The notes beneath the pieces were generated by a model. The model was not told the origin of the DNA, ran no database searches, and saw only the letters and a list, made by a program, of their open reading frames with translations. The position numbers and the translations under genes were made by a program. 64,000 bases of DNA, taken from Bacteroidota bacterium (lineage in GTDB: Bacteria > Bacteroidota > Bacteroidia > Chitinophagales > Chitinophagaceae). Where the stretch lies: assembly GCA_016183765.1 (NCBI GenBank), contig JACPEA010000010.1, positions 186,001-250,000 on the forward strand, in the 5' to 3' direction. Positions 9,391-18,702 of this stretch are shown piece by piece (the stretch's first letter is position 1; each line of letters opens with the position of its first letter).

Positions 9391-10506
9391 ATGCCGAATG
9401 AGATACGTGTAGCAATAGATATCCGGGACCTGCGCATTTCTAAAACCGGTGCCAAAACCTACCTGGAGGAGATTGTCAAAGAACTCAGCAAAGGCAAAGA
9501 GGGGTTTCGATTTTTTTTTATCAACCCATGGATCCCTCCTTTTAAAAGCAAAAACAAACTGTTCAAGGTGATTGAACACATACGCTTTTTCACCTGGAAA
9601 CAAATTTCACTACCCCTGATCTGTGCATTGAAAAAATGCGATATCCTTTTCTGTACAGATTATTTTGTGCCATGGTGTAAGTTCAATTGCAAAACAGCCG
9701 TTGTTTTTCATGATGCTTTTTTTTGGGAATACCCGGAACAATACAATCCCCTGTGGCTACAGATGCTGAACAGGATCGGAGTTGCTGCAGCCAAAAAAGC
9801 AGATGCCATCATTACGGTAACTGAATACTCAAAAAAACAGATAACCCGATTCACAGACATTCCGGCAACCAAGATCTTCCCTATTCACCTGGCACCCAAA
9901 ACACTAGAACCACTCAGATCAACAACAGGTACTGCCAAGCAACCGGCAAGGAAATATATTTTACATGTGGGCGTAATGGAGAAAAGGAAAAACCTCCTTA
10001 CCCTCATCAGGGCTTTCGACCTGTTATTGAAAGAAGGCTATGCCGAATACGACCTGGTACTTGTAGGAAGCAGCATTGACAAAGAATTGATCGACGACAG
10101 TAAAAATATCCTGAAACTGATCCAGGAATCGCAACTCCAGGACCGCGTTATTTTACCGGGTTTCGTAACTCCCGACGAGTTAGCTGCTTATTATCAAAAT
10201 GCCGTGGTATACGCGTTTGTTTCAACGAACGAGGGGTTTGGCATACCCTTATTAGAAGCATTCCAGAATCATTTACCTGCATTGATCGCCAATAACAGCT
10301 GCCTGCCGGAAGTAGGCAGAGATGCCGTTATCCAATGTGACCCCTTTGATGCGTTTGACATAAAAGAGAAATTAAAATTAATAATAGACAACCCCGATCT
10401 TCAACAGGAAATGATCAAAAAAGGGAAAAATAGGCTATGTTTATTTTCCTGGAAGATCACTGCGGAAAAGATATTGAGCGTGTTTCAGCAGATACACGCT
10501 AACTAA
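9391..10506 (+). CDS. Family 4 glycosyltransferase
   Basis: The 371-residue GT-B enzyme has an N-terminal acceptor domain beginning RVAIDIRDLRISKTGAKTYL and a C-terminal donor domain with ILHVGVMEKRKNLLTLIRAF (about residues 190-210) and the EX7E-type signature STNEGFGIPLLEAFQNHLP (about residues 278-296). The retaining GT4 mechanism and cytoplasmic location follow from the family. Mannosyl- or similar transferases often look like this, but the donor is not defined here. It has a 130-bp gap upstream, so it may begin a sub-operon with the methyltransferase gene 14 bp downstream. Confidence 0.9.
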   Translation: MPNEIRVAIDIRDLRISKTGAKTYLEEIVKELSKGKEGFRFFFINPWIPPFKSKNKLFKVIEHIRFFTWKQISLPLICALKKCDILFCTDYFVPWCKFNCKTAVVFHDAFFWEYPEQYNPLWLQMLNRIGVAAAKKADAIITVTEYSKKQITRFTDIPATKIFPIHLAPKTLEPLRSTTGTAKQPARKYILHVGVMEKRKNLLTLIRAFDLLLKEGYAEYDLVLVGSSIDKELIDDSKNILKLIQESQLQDRVILPGFVTPDELAAYYQNAVVYAFVSTNEGFGIPLLEAFQNHLPALIANNSCLPEVGRDAVIQCDPFDAFDIKEKLKLIIDNPDLQQEMIKKGKNRLCLFSWKITAEKILSVFQQIHAN

Positions 10507-10520
10507 TCACACCCCATCCA

Positions 10521-11399
10521 ATGCAAATATCAGACCATTGCCCAATTTGTAACAGCAGCAGGTTATACCCCTATTCGATGAAGTTCCAGCCGGGATTCCC
10601 GCATTTATCAAGAACCGGCTGCCAAGACTGTGGCATTATTTTCGCCAATCCCATGGCATCGAAAGAAGAACTGATGTCGTTTTATGCCAACTATTATGAC
10701 AAAGGTAATTTCGGATCACTGGATTATAAAAACAGGGTACGCAACAAAATCACTACGATACAAAACGGGAACCATTCCCTTAGCAAAAAAGAAAAATCCA
10801 TCCTGACATATGCCCCAAAAGGTAATTTCCTGGATTTAGGTTTTGGTCTCGGCGAAGAGTTAGCCCTGTTTTCGCAATTGGGATTCTCTGTCTTTGGGAC
10901 TGAATTTGACCAGGATTGTATTCAATTTATCCAGCCAATATTACCTAACGCAACATTATTTCAAGGCGACCTGCTTGAAACGGGTTACCCTGACAATTTT
11001 TTTGATGTTATCCATATGTATCATGTAATTGAACACCTGCTGGATCCCAATGCATATATACGGGAATTGAACAGGATCTTAAAACCCGGCGGCATTCTTA
11101 TCATTGGCACCCCCGACATCGGATCTGCCGCTTACAAAATTTTCAGGTTACTGAATTTTATCACATTACGCGTGCCGCTCATTGTAGACGGACTGGAACA
11201 TACGGTCATATTCAATCAAAAGAACCTTTCCGACCTGATCAAAAAAAATGATTTTGACGTATTAGATCATTACAGTGAAAGTGTCGGGGACAGTTTCTCC
11301 AATATCTGGTCAAGTAATCTATCCCTCAAAAAGAAAATCGTTAGGTACCTGCAAACCTTTGTAAAGATCAACCAGGTGATCATTGCAAAAAAGAACTAG
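10521..11399 (+). CDS. SAM methyltransferase with N-terminal zinc-ribbon-like motif
   Basis: The 292-residue product begins with two CxxC pairs (CPICNSS and CQDCGII, within the first 45 residues), a small zinc-finger-like module often found before Methyltransf_23/C-methyltransferase-type domains. The SAM domain follows with GNFLDLGFGLGEEL (motif I, about residue 97), FGTEFDQDC, and FDVIHMYHVIEHLLDP. It then has LKPGGILIIGTPD, usual for this superfamily. Substrate is unknown; given the cluster it could methylate a sugar or a lipid-linked intermediate. It follows the GT4 gene by 14 bp and is probably cotranscribed with it. Confidence 0.85.
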   Translation: MQISDHCPICNSSRLYPYSMKFQPGFPHLSRTGCQDCGIIFANPMASKEELMSFYANYYDKGNFGSLDYKNRVRNKITTIQNGNHSLSKKEKSILTYAPKGNFLDLGFGLGEELALFSQLGFSVFGTEFDQDCIQFIQPILPNATLFQGDLLETGYPDNFFDVIHMYHVIEHLLDPNAYIRELNRILKPGGILIIGTPDIGSAAYKIFRLLNFITLRVPLIVDGLEHTVIFNQKNLSDLIKKNDFDVLDHYSESVGDSFSNIWSSNLSLKKKIVRYLQTFVKINQVIIAKKN

Positions 11400-11531
11400 C
11401 TGATCAAAAAACTTTGCCTTATTGCAAGGGCATCCTCTTTTCCAGACGATGCCTGAAAGCAGTTATGCAATCAACGAATTGGGTGGTTTGATTTGGTTTT
11501 TGTAGTATCATTGTGAAAACAGTTCCTACAA

Positions 11532-12257
11532 ATGAATGACTTTACGGTTACGGAAGCCCATGTCAGAGAATTATTCGGTACACGCAACCTTTCCGCAGAG
11601 GAAAGCAGGTATCTAAATTATCATGCAAAAAGACTTGCCTATACCACCCATTTTGTGCAGTCGGTAGCCAATCAATCAGAGACCCCGCTTAAGATACTGG
11701 ATGTTGGTCCACACTTTCTTAGTTTTTCCATAAAAAACCTTGTTCAGCCAAGACCCTTACTGTATACAATGGGATTTGCGAATTACCACCTATTTCCCGA
11801 GAGCCAGACCGAAAAACATATTGAACTGGACCTTAACGAGTGTGAATCGCTTCCAGAAAATGCGATTGAAGAAAGGTTCGACCTGATAGTCATTTCTGAG
11901 ACCATTGAACATCTCTACACATCTCCTAAGATCATATTCGCTTTCCTGGCCAAACTGCTTACCGATAATCCCGGTGCCGGCATCCTGGTACAAACGCCGA
12001 ATGCTGTAAATATCTATAAAAGGATCAAGATGCTGCTGGGCAGGAATCCATACGAACTGATCCGAACCGACCGGACCAACCCCGGACATTTCAGGGAATA
12101 CACAATGAATGAATTGATCGACTATGGGCAGGAAGCCGGTTTCACCATCGGTCTTCACGAATACTGCAGTTATTGGCCCATCAGGAACCCTTTGATACGG
12201 GTTATGAGTATCATCCCCTCTTTCAAAGAAGGGATCAGTATTTTTTTAAAGAAATAG
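11532..12257 (+). CDS. Methyltransferase-domain protein
   Basis: The 241-residue product has a SAM-type core: LKILDVGPHFLSF (motif I, about residue 55), then FDLIVISETIEHLYTSPK and an NPGAGILVQTPNA strand, the usual Methyltransf_23-like pattern. It is less canonical than the other two methyltransferases of the cluster because the glycine-rich loop reads DVGPHFLSF rather than DxGxGxG, so activity is less certain. It is the last plus-strand gene of this cluster and ends 178 bp before the convergent GDP-mannose dehydratase, with a hairpin between them. The 132-bp gap upstream may hold its own promoter, but no clear box was found. Confidence 0.75.
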   Translation: MNDFTVTEAHVRELFGTRNLSAEESRYLNYHAKRLAYTTHFVQSVANQSETPLKILDVGPHFLSFSIKNLVQPRPLLYTMGFANYHLFPESQTEKHIELDLNECESLPENAIEERFDLIVISETIEHLYTSPKIIFAFLAKLLTDNPGAGILVQTPNAVNIYKRIKMLLGRNPYELIRTDRTNPGHFREYTMNELIDYGQEAGFTIGLHEYCSYWPIRNPLIRVMSIIPSFKEGISIFLKK

Positions 12258-12332
12258 ATGCTACCAGGAGGACCGGATAAGCATATCATTCGGCACTGTA
12301 ACCGAAACCTCCGAAAAATTTGTACTTCCACC

Positions 12333-12356
12333 GTTGCAGGTCGCCTGACCTGCAAC
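12333..12356. terminator. Hairpin between convergent genes
   Basis: A perfect 10-bp inverted repeat (GTTGCAGGTC / GACCTGCAAC) with a 4-base loop lies between the convergent methyltransferase and gmd genes. There is no run of T directly after it on either side, so it would be a rho-dependent or structure-only bidirectional transcript end. Confidence 0.5.
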
Positions 12357-12435
12357 CTCACGTTGTTTCAGCTTACGTTATAAAAAAATACTCCTTCGTG
12401 CAGAAGTATCAGGGAATAAATGCAGACAGCTCACT

Positions 12436-13395
12436 TCAACTTTTCTGCAGCTCCGCGTTGAGCATTTCTTTTACAATATCCGCCAGGGTGTATTGTGATT
12501 TCCATTGCAGTTTTTCCGCCGCTTTTGTAGGGTTTGCCCGGCCGATCATCAGATCCGTAGGTCGCAGTAAGGATGCATCACTGACCACATATTTTTCCCA
12601 GTCAAGTCCCAATTGGGCAAATACCATGGCAATATATTCTTTCAACGAATGGGTAACCCCGGTGGCAATGACAAAATCATCCGGCTGCTCCTGCTGCAGC
12701 ATACGCCACATGGCATCCACATAATCTGGTGCCCAGCCCCAATCCCGTTGGATATCGATATTACCAAGATGCAGCTTTTCCTGGCTGCCCTGATAGATCC
12801 TGCAGGCTGCAGCAATGATCTTTTTGGTCACAAAGCGATCGGGGCGCAGCGGTGATTCGTGGTTAAACAGGATACCTGTACAGGCAAAAATGCGATAGGC
12901 TTCCCGGTAATTGGCTACCTGCCAGTGCGCAGTTGCTTTGGCTATGGCATAGGGGCTTCTGGGTTTGAAGGGGGTCTCTTCATCCGCAGGCATGCCGCCT
13001 GACTCACCAAAACATTCACTGGAACCAGAATTGTATAAACGGACTGGAAGACCACTGAATCGAATGGCTTCCAGCAGGTTCAAAGTACCGATGCTGACAC
13101 TCTCAAAAGTTTCTACCGGCTGTTCAAACGATAGTCCCACAGAACTCTGTCCCGATAAATTATATATCTCATCCGGTTGTACACGGATAATGGTTTGCAA
13201 CGTACTTCTGAAATCAGAGATATTGATTGAGACCAGGTTGATCTTCTCCTTCAGGTTGATCCTTTGCAGATTGGCAAAACCATTGGTCGTAGCATCACGC
13301 GAACCACCATATACCTCGTAGCCCTTATCCAGCAATAACCGGGACAAATACGCCCCATCCTGTCCTGAAACCCCGCAGATCAGTGCCTTTTTCAT
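12436..13395 (-). CDS. gmd: GDP-mannose 4,6-dehydratase family enzyme
   Basis: The 319-residue extended SDR has the NAD(P)-binding loop SGQDGAYL near residue 10, the catalytic SSE region (GSSECFGE, about residues 123-130) and the YxxxK pair in SPYAIAK (about 147-153). FNHESPLR followed by FVTKKI and the LGNIDIQRDWGWAPDYV segment are characteristic of GDP-mannose 4,6-dehydratase. The reaction is GDP-mannose to GDP-4-keto-6-deoxymannose, the precursor of GDP-fucose, GDP-rhamnose or GDP-perosamine. No reductase, epimerase or aminotransferase for the second step is adjacent. Transcribed toward the plus-strand cluster. It is slightly shorter than E. coli Gmd (about 370), so a related GDP-sugar dehydratase is also possible. 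Confidence 0.88.
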   Translation of the reverse strand: MKKALICGVSGQDGAYLSRLLLDKGYEVYGGSRDATTNGFANLQRINLKEKINLVSINISDFRSTLQTIIRVQPDEIYNLSGQSSVGLSFEQPVETFESVSIGTLNLLEAIRFSGLPVRLYNSGSSECFGESGGMPADEETPFKPRSPYAIAKATAHWQVANYREAYRIFACTGILFNHESPLRPDRFVTKKIIAAACRIYQGSQEKLHLGNIDIQRDWGWAPDYVDAMWRMLQQEQPDDFVIATGVTHSLKEYIAMVFAQLGLDWEKYVVSDASLLRPTDLMIGRANPTKAAEKLQWKSQYTLADIVKEMLNAELQKS

Positions 13396-13399
13396 GATA

Positions 13400-13429
13400 C
13401 AATTTTAGGATAAATAGGTGAAGGAGCAA
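13400..13429 (-). promoter_or_regulatory. Possible gmd promoter
   Basis: On the minus strand, TTG (13427-13429) and TAAAATTG (13400-13407) are separated by exactly 19 bp, close to the Bacteroidota TTG-N19-TAnnTTTG pattern with one mismatch in the -7 box. The box ends only four bases before the gmd ATG, which would make the mRNA nearly leaderless, so this is tentative. Confidence 0.3.
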
Positions 13430-13430
13430 T

Positions 13431-14160
13431 GGTAGGGGGACATAATGATAGAGTGATAGAATGATAGGATGATAGAATGCTTTAATTCGTTAATCTGCAA
13501 ATGCGGCAATCGTGAGTCGTGAGTGGTCAGTAGGGAGTAGGAGGAAGTTGCTGGGGGGGATACTGGATGCTCATAGCTCGTAGCTCGTAGCTGGGTGAGA
13601 GTATCAATGATAGAATGCTTTCGAACAGAGGAACAGATGAGCAAGGAACAGATGAGCCTGACTGAGGATAGACAGGCAGGCAACGCCTTGGTGGCCTAAA
13701 AAATGATGAAGTACCGCGCCCCCTCTGCGCAAACTCTCCAAACTCTGCGGCTCTGCGGTGAAGAGCATAGCGAATAGGATGAGACGCAATAATAGAATGC
13801 GTCAATCGTGAGTGGGGAGTGGGGGCTGGATGCTGGATGCTCATGGCTCATAGCTCGTAGCTGGGTGAGAGTATCAATGATAGAATGCTTTCGAACAGAG
13901 GAACAGATGAGCAAGGAACAGATGAGCCTGACTGAGGGTAGACAGGCAGGCAACGCCTTGGTGGCCTAAAAAATGATGAAGTACGGCGCCCCCTCTGCGT
14001 AAACTCTCCAAACTCCGCGGCTCTGCGGTGAAGAGCATAGCGAATAGGATGAGACGCAATAATAGAATGCGTCAATCGTGAGTGGTGAGTAGGGAGTAGG
14101 GAGTGAAGTTGCTGGGGACTGGATGCTGGGGGTTGGATGCTCATGGCTCATGGCTCATGG
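13431..14160. repeat. Repeat-filled spacer with a 270-bp direct duplication
   Basis: The gene-free stretch upstream of gmd contains a near-perfect direct repeat with a period of 270 bp: 13591-13815 and 13861-14085 differ at only a few positions. Each copy includes the segment CTCTGCGG-TGAAG and a run reading AACAGATGAGCAAGGAACAG. Around the copies are short words (GTGAGTGGTGAGTAGGGAGT, GGATGCTCATAGCTCGTAGC) that recur, often inverted, at 18.6-19.4 kb and 21.2-21.4 kb. Several open frames of 60-105 codons on the minus strand are translations of the repeat in different frames and are not genes. Confidence 0.85.
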
Positions 14161-14195
14161 CCCAAAACCAACCTGCCAATTTTAAAAATTTCCCA

Positions 14196-14225
14196 TTGCT
14201 GATAACAGGCAAAAAAGAATATTTG
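14196..14225 (+). promoter_or_regulatory. Putative promoter of the 14.2-18.6 kb operon
   Basis: TTG (14196-14198) and AATATTTG (14218-14225) are separated by 19 bp, matching the Bacteroidota TTG-N19-TAnnTTTG promoter with one mismatch (first base of the -7 box). It lies just beyond the repeat block and would start transcription near 14232, where the acyltransferase reading frame becomes open. Confidence 0.45.
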
Positions 14226-14351
14226 CATATCATATAAGCGAATCCAATAAAACCATCATTTATCAGCATCCGTAACCAGATACAGAACCGATTCAAGGGA
14301 CAGTGGACAGGCAGAGACAAGGGGATTACCCTGGTCCGGCTTATCTGCTTT

Positions 14352-14936
14352 TTGGTGAGGGGGTATTACCAACGGCTGTTTTTTGCCAGATCCAAGGGCA
14401 TGGTACTGGTAGGCAAAGGGGTTTCCATACGGTATGCCCATTACCTGGAAGCGGGGACCGATCTGATCGTGGAGGATCATGCGGAGATCAACTGTCTCTC
14501 CAGGCAAAAGATCCAACTGGGTGATCGGGTAACGATCGGGAAATTCGCCATTATCCGGCCCAGTAACCTGTACGGCGGAGAAATCGGGGAAGGATTGAAA
14601 GTGGGCAACCACTCCAATATCGGGCCCTATTCCTATATCGGCTGTTCCGGCTATATCGAGATCGGTAATAACGTAATGATATCACCACGGGTCAGCATCT
14701 ATGCCGAAAACCATGTGTTCGACAGCAATGAGCACCCCATGAAAGAACAGGGTGTCAAAAAACAGTTCGTCAGAATTGAAGACGATTGCTGGATCGCTGC
14801 CAACAGCATTATCCTGGCCGGTGTTACCATTGGCAAAGGTTCTGTAATAGCGGCCGGCAGCGTGGTTACCAAAGATGTCCCCCCTTATAGTGTAGTGGCT
14901 GGCGTACCTGCCCGGGTGATAAAACAAAGGGGATAA
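14352..14936 (+). CDS. Left-handed beta-helix acyltransferase, start codon uncertain
   Basis: At least 194 residues with hexapeptide repeats, for example [16 protein letters not shown] and [16 protein letters not shown], ending [16 protein letters not shown], which is the WcaF/maltose-acetyltransferase (LbH) signature. It would transfer an acetyl or similar group to a sugar of the exopolysaccharide. The coordinates given start at a TTG, but the frame is open from 14238 and the upstream codons ([19 protein letters not shown] and onward) look like genuine coding sequence. There is no ATG in frame until 14400, so the true start is probably a rare codon between 14238 and 14355, or a start codon has been lost. 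Only 4 bp separate it from the next gene. Confidence 0.8.
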   Translation: MVRGYYQRLFFARSKGMVLVGKGVSIRYAHYLEAGTDLIVEDHAEINCLSRQKIQLGDRVTIGKFAIIRPSNLYGGEIGEGLKVGNHSNIGPYSYIGCSGYIEIGNNVMISPRVSIYAENHVFDSNEHPMKEQGVKKQFVRIEDDCWIAANSIILAGVTIGKGSVIAAGSVVTKDVPPYSVVAGVPARVIKQRG

Positions 14937-14940
14937 ACAC

Positions 14941-16071
14941 ATGAATATACTTATCCTGCACGGCTCCTCAGATCTGTATGGTGCCAGTAAGATCTTACTG
15001 GTCACAGCACGCATGTTACGCAAACAGGGGCATATGCCCATTGTGGTACTCTCCGGTCCCGGGCCTTTGGCAGCTGAGCTGGAAAAAGAAGGCATTGAGG
15101 TGCTGTTTGTGCAACTGGGTATTTTACGCAGAAAATACAAATCCATCCCCGGTATCCTGAACCGTTTGTGCGTATTGCGCAAAGCCTTCAATACCATCCG
15201 GCAACTGATCCGCGATAAAAACATCCAGGTGGTGTATTCCAATACCACCGCCGTTATTGTAGGCGCTTTTGCCGCAAAAGCCACCCATACCCGGCATGTA
15301 TGGCATGTGCATGAGATCATTGAAAAACCCAGGTGGGTAGCCTGGTTCCTGGGCAAACTGGTGAACAGGTACAGTACCGCCGTGATCGTTGTTTCACAGG
15401 CGGTGGCACAAAACTGGGGCCGGTATGTTGCAGCACACAAACTGAAACGGGTATATAACGGGATCGATTATGCCCCCTACCAACACCCCTCCAACCAACT
15501 AAGAACAGAACTGGCACTGCCGCCCCACACCCTGATCGTAGGTATGGTGGGCAGGGTTCACCACTGGAAAGGACAGGATTATTTTTTACAGATAGCAGCA
15601 GAACTGGCAAAACAGGTATCTTCTATTCATTTCGTCATGATCGGGGATGTTTTTCCCGGATATGAATACCTGTATGAAAAACTGTCTACCCAGAAAAAAG
15701 AAGCCGGTCTCGAATCGCTGGTCACCGATATGGGCTACCGGACTGATGTACCTGCCCTGTTACAGGGATTTGACATCTTTGTTCTACCTTCCATCCTGCC
15801 CGACCCCTTTCCTACAGTTATACTGGAAGCCATGGCTTCCGGCAAACCAGTGGTGGCTACCCGCCATGGCGGCGCACTCGAAATGGTCGATGAAGGCAGA
15901 ACAGGTATCCTCATCCCGGTGAACGATGCCCGTTCGGCAGCCGACCTGATGCAACCCTGGATCCTGGATCCATTGCAGCGATCTGCCATGGGTGAGGCTG
16001 GCAGACAAAGGGTCTTAACACATTTTTCTTTGGAAGCTTTTGAAGCTGAAATGATAAAAGTATTGGAATGA
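14941..16071 (+). CDS. Family 4 glycosyltransferase
   Basis: A 376-residue GT-B enzyme: N-terminal LILHGSSDLYGASKILL, the hinge segment RVYNGIDY (about residue 176), donor-domain GMVGRVHHWKGQDYFLQIA (about 200-218) and the EX7E-like DPFPTVILEAMASGKPVVAT (about 287-306), all typical of GT4. It likely adds a hexose to the lipid-linked repeat unit at the inner face of the membrane. The stop overlaps the next gene by 4 bp (ATGA), so the two are coupled; the acyltransferase precedes it by 4 bp. Donor sugar unknown. Confidence 0.92.
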   Translation: MNILILHGSSDLYGASKILLVTARMLRKQGHMPIVVLSGPGPLAAELEKEGIEVLFVQLGILRRKYKSIPGILNRLCVLRKAFNTIRQLIRDKNIQVVYSNTTAVIVGAFAAKATHTRHVWHVHEIIEKPRWVAWFLGKLVNRYSTAVIVVSQAVAQNWGRYVAAHKLKRVYNGIDYAPYQHPSNQLRTELALPPHTLIVGMVGRVHHWKGQDYFLQIAAELAKQVSSIHFVMIGDVFPGYEYLYEKLSTQKKEAGLESLVTDMGYRTDVPALLQGFDIFVLPSILPDPFPTVILEAMASGKPVVATRHGGALEMVDEGRTGILIPVNDARSAADLMQPWILDPLQRSAMGEAGRQRVLTHFSLEAFEAEMIKVLE

Positions 16072-17177
16072 CAGTTGCGATCATTGGTTCACGCGGTTAC
16101 CCCTATGTATACAGCGGGTATGAGACCTTTGTAAAAGAATTGGCAGAAAGACTGGTTCAGCGCGGTATCCGGGTAAGGGTATACTGTCACAAAAACCTGT
16201 TTACCAGTTACCCGGCCAACGTGAACGGTATTGAACTGGTGTATATCCCCACCATCGAAACCAAGAGTCTCAGTCAGCTCATCCACTCTTTTTTTTCCAT
16301 GGTACATGCCTGTACCCGTTCTACAGACGTGATCCTGGCCGTAAATGCTGCAAATGGTCCCTGGGGACTGATCGCCCGCCTGTTTGGCAAACCTACCTGT
16401 ATCAACGTGGATGGCATGGAATGGCTGCGGCCCAAATGGAAGGGACTGGGTGCCCGTTATTTCCGTTTCTCCGCCTGGCTGGCCACCAAATGGTACGACA
16501 GGATCATTACCGATGCGGAAGAAATGCGCAGGGTATACCTGGAAGAATTCAAGACTGATTCTACCGTGATCGCCTATGGCGCCAATATCCGTTACCCGCA
16601 AAACCCTTCCTTACTGGACCAGTTTCAGCTCAAAACCGGAGAGTATTACCTGATCGTAGGCCGAATGATCCCCGACAATAATGCCGACCTGCTCGTATCT
16701 GGTTTCCTGGAAGCCCATTCGGGGAAAAAACTGGTGATCGTGGGAGATGTTCCCTATAAAGATCCCTATGCCGATAACCTGAAAGCAAGGGCCAATGACC
16801 AGGTAATCTTCCTGGGATATATCACTAACAGCGAGCTATTGGCCGAATTATACCACCATTGTTTCGCGTATTTGCATGGACATGAGTTTGGTGGCACCAA
16901 CCCTACCATGTTAAAAGCCATGGCCTATGGCTGTGCCATCCTGGCCCTCGATACCCGGTTTAACCAGGAAATGCTCTCCGGCGGCAGTTATGGCCTGTTT
17001 TTCCAGAAAAACAGCCAGTCCATCGCGCAGCTCATGCAAAAGATTGAGAACCAGGAATCTATTGTAACAGACCTGAGAACTATTGCCAGGAACGGCTTAA
17101 CCGCTAAATATCATTGGGATACTATCACGGATGCTTATATTGCGCTCCTAAACGAGCTGGTTGCCGGGAAGAAGTAA
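16068..17177 (+). CDS. DUF1972-type GT4 glycosyltransferase (rhamnosyltransferase-like)
   Basis: The 369-residue product begins TVAIIGSRGYPYVYSGYETF, the hallmark of the DUF1972 N-terminal domain found in putative rhamnosyltransferases of exopolysaccharide clusters. It continues with NVDGMEWLRPKW (about residues 105-117), also characteristic. The C-terminal donor domain contains YYLIVGRMIPDNNADLLVSG and HGHEFGGTNPTMLKAMAYG, equivalent to the EX7E region. It is coupled to the preceding gene by a 4-bp overlap and followed after 11 bp by the initiating phosphoglycosyltransferase. Sugar specificity is a family-based guess. Confidence 0.88.
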   Translation: MTVAIIGSRGYPYVYSGYETFVKELAERLVQRGIRVRVYCHKNLFTSYPANVNGIELVYIPTIETKSLSQLIHSFFSMVHACTRSTDVILAVNAANGPWGLIARLFGKPTCINVDGMEWLRPKWKGLGARYFRFSAWLATKWYDRIITDAEEMRRVYLEEFKTDSTVIAYGANIRYPQNPSLLDQFQLKTGEYYLIVGRMIPDNNADLLVSGFLEAHSGKKLVIVGDVPYKDPYADNLKARANDQVIFLGYITNSELLAELYHHCFAYLHGHEFGGTNPTMLKAMAYGCAILALDTRFNQEMLSGGSYGLFFQKNSQSIAQLMQKIENQESIVTDLRTIARNGLTAKYHWDTITDAYIALLNELVAGKK

Positions 17178-17188
17178 TTGCTGTATGT

Positions 17189-18592
17189 ATGGCCAAAGCA
17201 TATCATCGTTATACTATTATCCGATATATCATAGACACCCCGATCGTGGGACTGTCTTACCTCCTGGCGTCTTCCATCACTTCCGGGCGCGATTTTGGGA
17301 GTATGAGTCCCAATATGTACCTGTTCACCCTGATCGCTTTACTGGTCTGGTATATCTCGGCCTCTTTTTCCAGGTTATATGCCGACAGGCGCTCCAACAA
17401 GTATTCCGAAGAGATCATTTTCATCATTTATACCATTATCCTGTTCACCATCCTGCTGAGCTCGGCCTCTTTTTTCCTGAAAGACAGGTTCCAGTTCGCG
17501 CCACATTTCTTTACCTGGTTTCTCGGCATCCTTTTTTTCCTGATGTCGTTCACCAAATACGTGATCCGGAAATACCTGCACTCCGCCATTTACCAGGGTA
17601 AACTGTTCGATAATATCCTGATCGTAGGCTCAACCCCTTCGGCCCTGGAATACTATGAAACCATCAACAAATACTATTATTACGGCTACAAATGCCTGGG
17701 TTTTCTCGACAATACCCATAATAAGCTCAATGGCTGCCATTATCTCGGCAAGATCGGTAACCTGGGTCCATTGCTCAAAGACAGGAGAATTGACGAAGTG
17801 GTCATTGCTTTACCCAATGCCCAGAACGATGAGATCCAGCAATGCCTGGAGATCTGCGATTATCATGCCACCAAAGCCAGGATCATCCCCGACCTCTACC
17901 AATACGCTTCTTCCACGGTGCAGGTAAACAATATCGGGCTCATGCCCGTGATCAGCATCCGCTCACTGCCGCTGGACAAACTGGAAAACCGGGTACTCAA
18001 AAGAGCTTTCGATATCGTTTTTTCGGTCATCTTTTTTCTCACCCTCGGATTCTGGTTATTACCGCTGATCGCCCTGGCCATCAAACTCAGTTCCAAAGGG
18101 CCTGCCATCTTTAAACAGGAACGATGGGGACTGAATAACGAAAAGATCATCTGTTATAAGTTCCGCACCATGGTATCAGACAGTTCCGATATCGATGCCA
18201 ACGGATATTACCACCAGGCCAGTAAAGACGATCCCCGGGTTACCCGGCTGGGTGCCATTCTGCGCAGGACCAATATGGATGAACTGCCCCAATTCTGGAA
18301 CGTACTGTTGGGTAATATGTCAGTGGTAGGTCCCCGCCCCCATCCAACCCCGCTGAACCTGGAGTCCATGCACACCGTAGAAAATTATATGCTACGCCAC
18401 CTGGTAAACCCCGGTATCACCGGTTGGGCCCAGGTAAATGGCTCCCGTGGCGAAACCAAAGGCCCCGGCTCCATGCAACAAAGGGTCAATTTCGACCTCT
18501 ACTATATCCACCGCTGGACCTTCTGGCTCGATAGCCAGATCATACTCCAGACCATCATCAATATTATCCGGGGGGATCAGAATGCGTACTAG
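17189..18592 (+). CDS. Polyprenyl-phosphate hexose-1-phosphate transferase (WcaJ/WbaP type)
   Basis: The 467-residue initiating enzyme has four or five N-terminal membrane segments (residues about 10-140), a CoA_binding_3/Rossmann-like middle ([18 protein letters not shown], about 147-164) and the C-terminal catalytic domain beginning with a reentrant helix ([13 protein letters not shown], about 272). Catalytic-core motifs include KFRTMV, the Asp-Glu dyad in [20 protein letters not shown] and [14 protein letters not shown]. It moves a hexose-1-phosphate (commonly glucose or galactose) onto undecaprenyl phosphate, the first step of this exopolysaccharide. The ATG at 17189 is chosen, 11 bp after the previous stop; the longer frame starts inside that gene. 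A 24-bp perfect hairpin begins 54 bp after the stop codon. Confidence 0.93.
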   Translation: MAKAYHRYTIIRYIIDTPIVGLSYLLASSITSGRDFGSMSPNMYLFTLIALLVWYISASFSRLYADRRSNKYSEEIIFIIYTIILFTILLSSASFFLKDRFQFAPHFFTWFLGILFFLMSFTKYVIRKYLHSAIYQGKLFDNILIVGSTPSALEYYETINKYYYYGYKCLGFLDNTHNKLNGCHYLGKIGNLGPLLKDRRIDEVVIALPNAQNDEIQQCLEICDYHATKARIIPDLYQYASSTVQVNNIGLMPVISIRSLPLDKLENRVLKRAFDIVFSVIFFLTLGFWLLPLIALAIKLSSKGPAIFKQERWGLNNEKIICYKFRTMVSDSSDIDANGYYHQASKDDPRVTRLGAILRRTNMDELPQFWNVLLGNMSVVGPRPHPTPLNLESMHTVENYMLRHLVNPGITGWAQVNGSRGETKGPGSMQQRVNFDLYYIHRWTFWLDSQIILQTIINIIRGDQNAY

Positions 18593-18645
18593 GGTTAATG
18601 AGTTAATGAGTGGATGAGTGAATGAGTGAATGAGTGGATGGGGGG

Positions 18646-18702
18646 CGTGAGTGGTGAGTAGGGAGTGAATTGCCAACTTTCACTCCCTACTCACCACTCA
18701 CG
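18646..18702. terminator. 24-bp perfect hairpin after the initiating transferase gene
   Basis: 18646-18669 and 18679-18702 are exact reverse complements (24 bp) around a 9-base loop. At RNA level this is a very stable stem just downstream of the operon, so it could end or protect the transcript; there is no U-tract after it. Its arms are the same GTGAGTGGTGAGTAGGGAGTG word that recurs in all the spacers. Confidence 0.55.

Noticed and set aside
13405..14151. Seven overlapping short ORFs on the minus strand with shared peptides
   Set aside because: The same peptides recur because the 270-bp repeat is translated in different frames; no start signals or domains.
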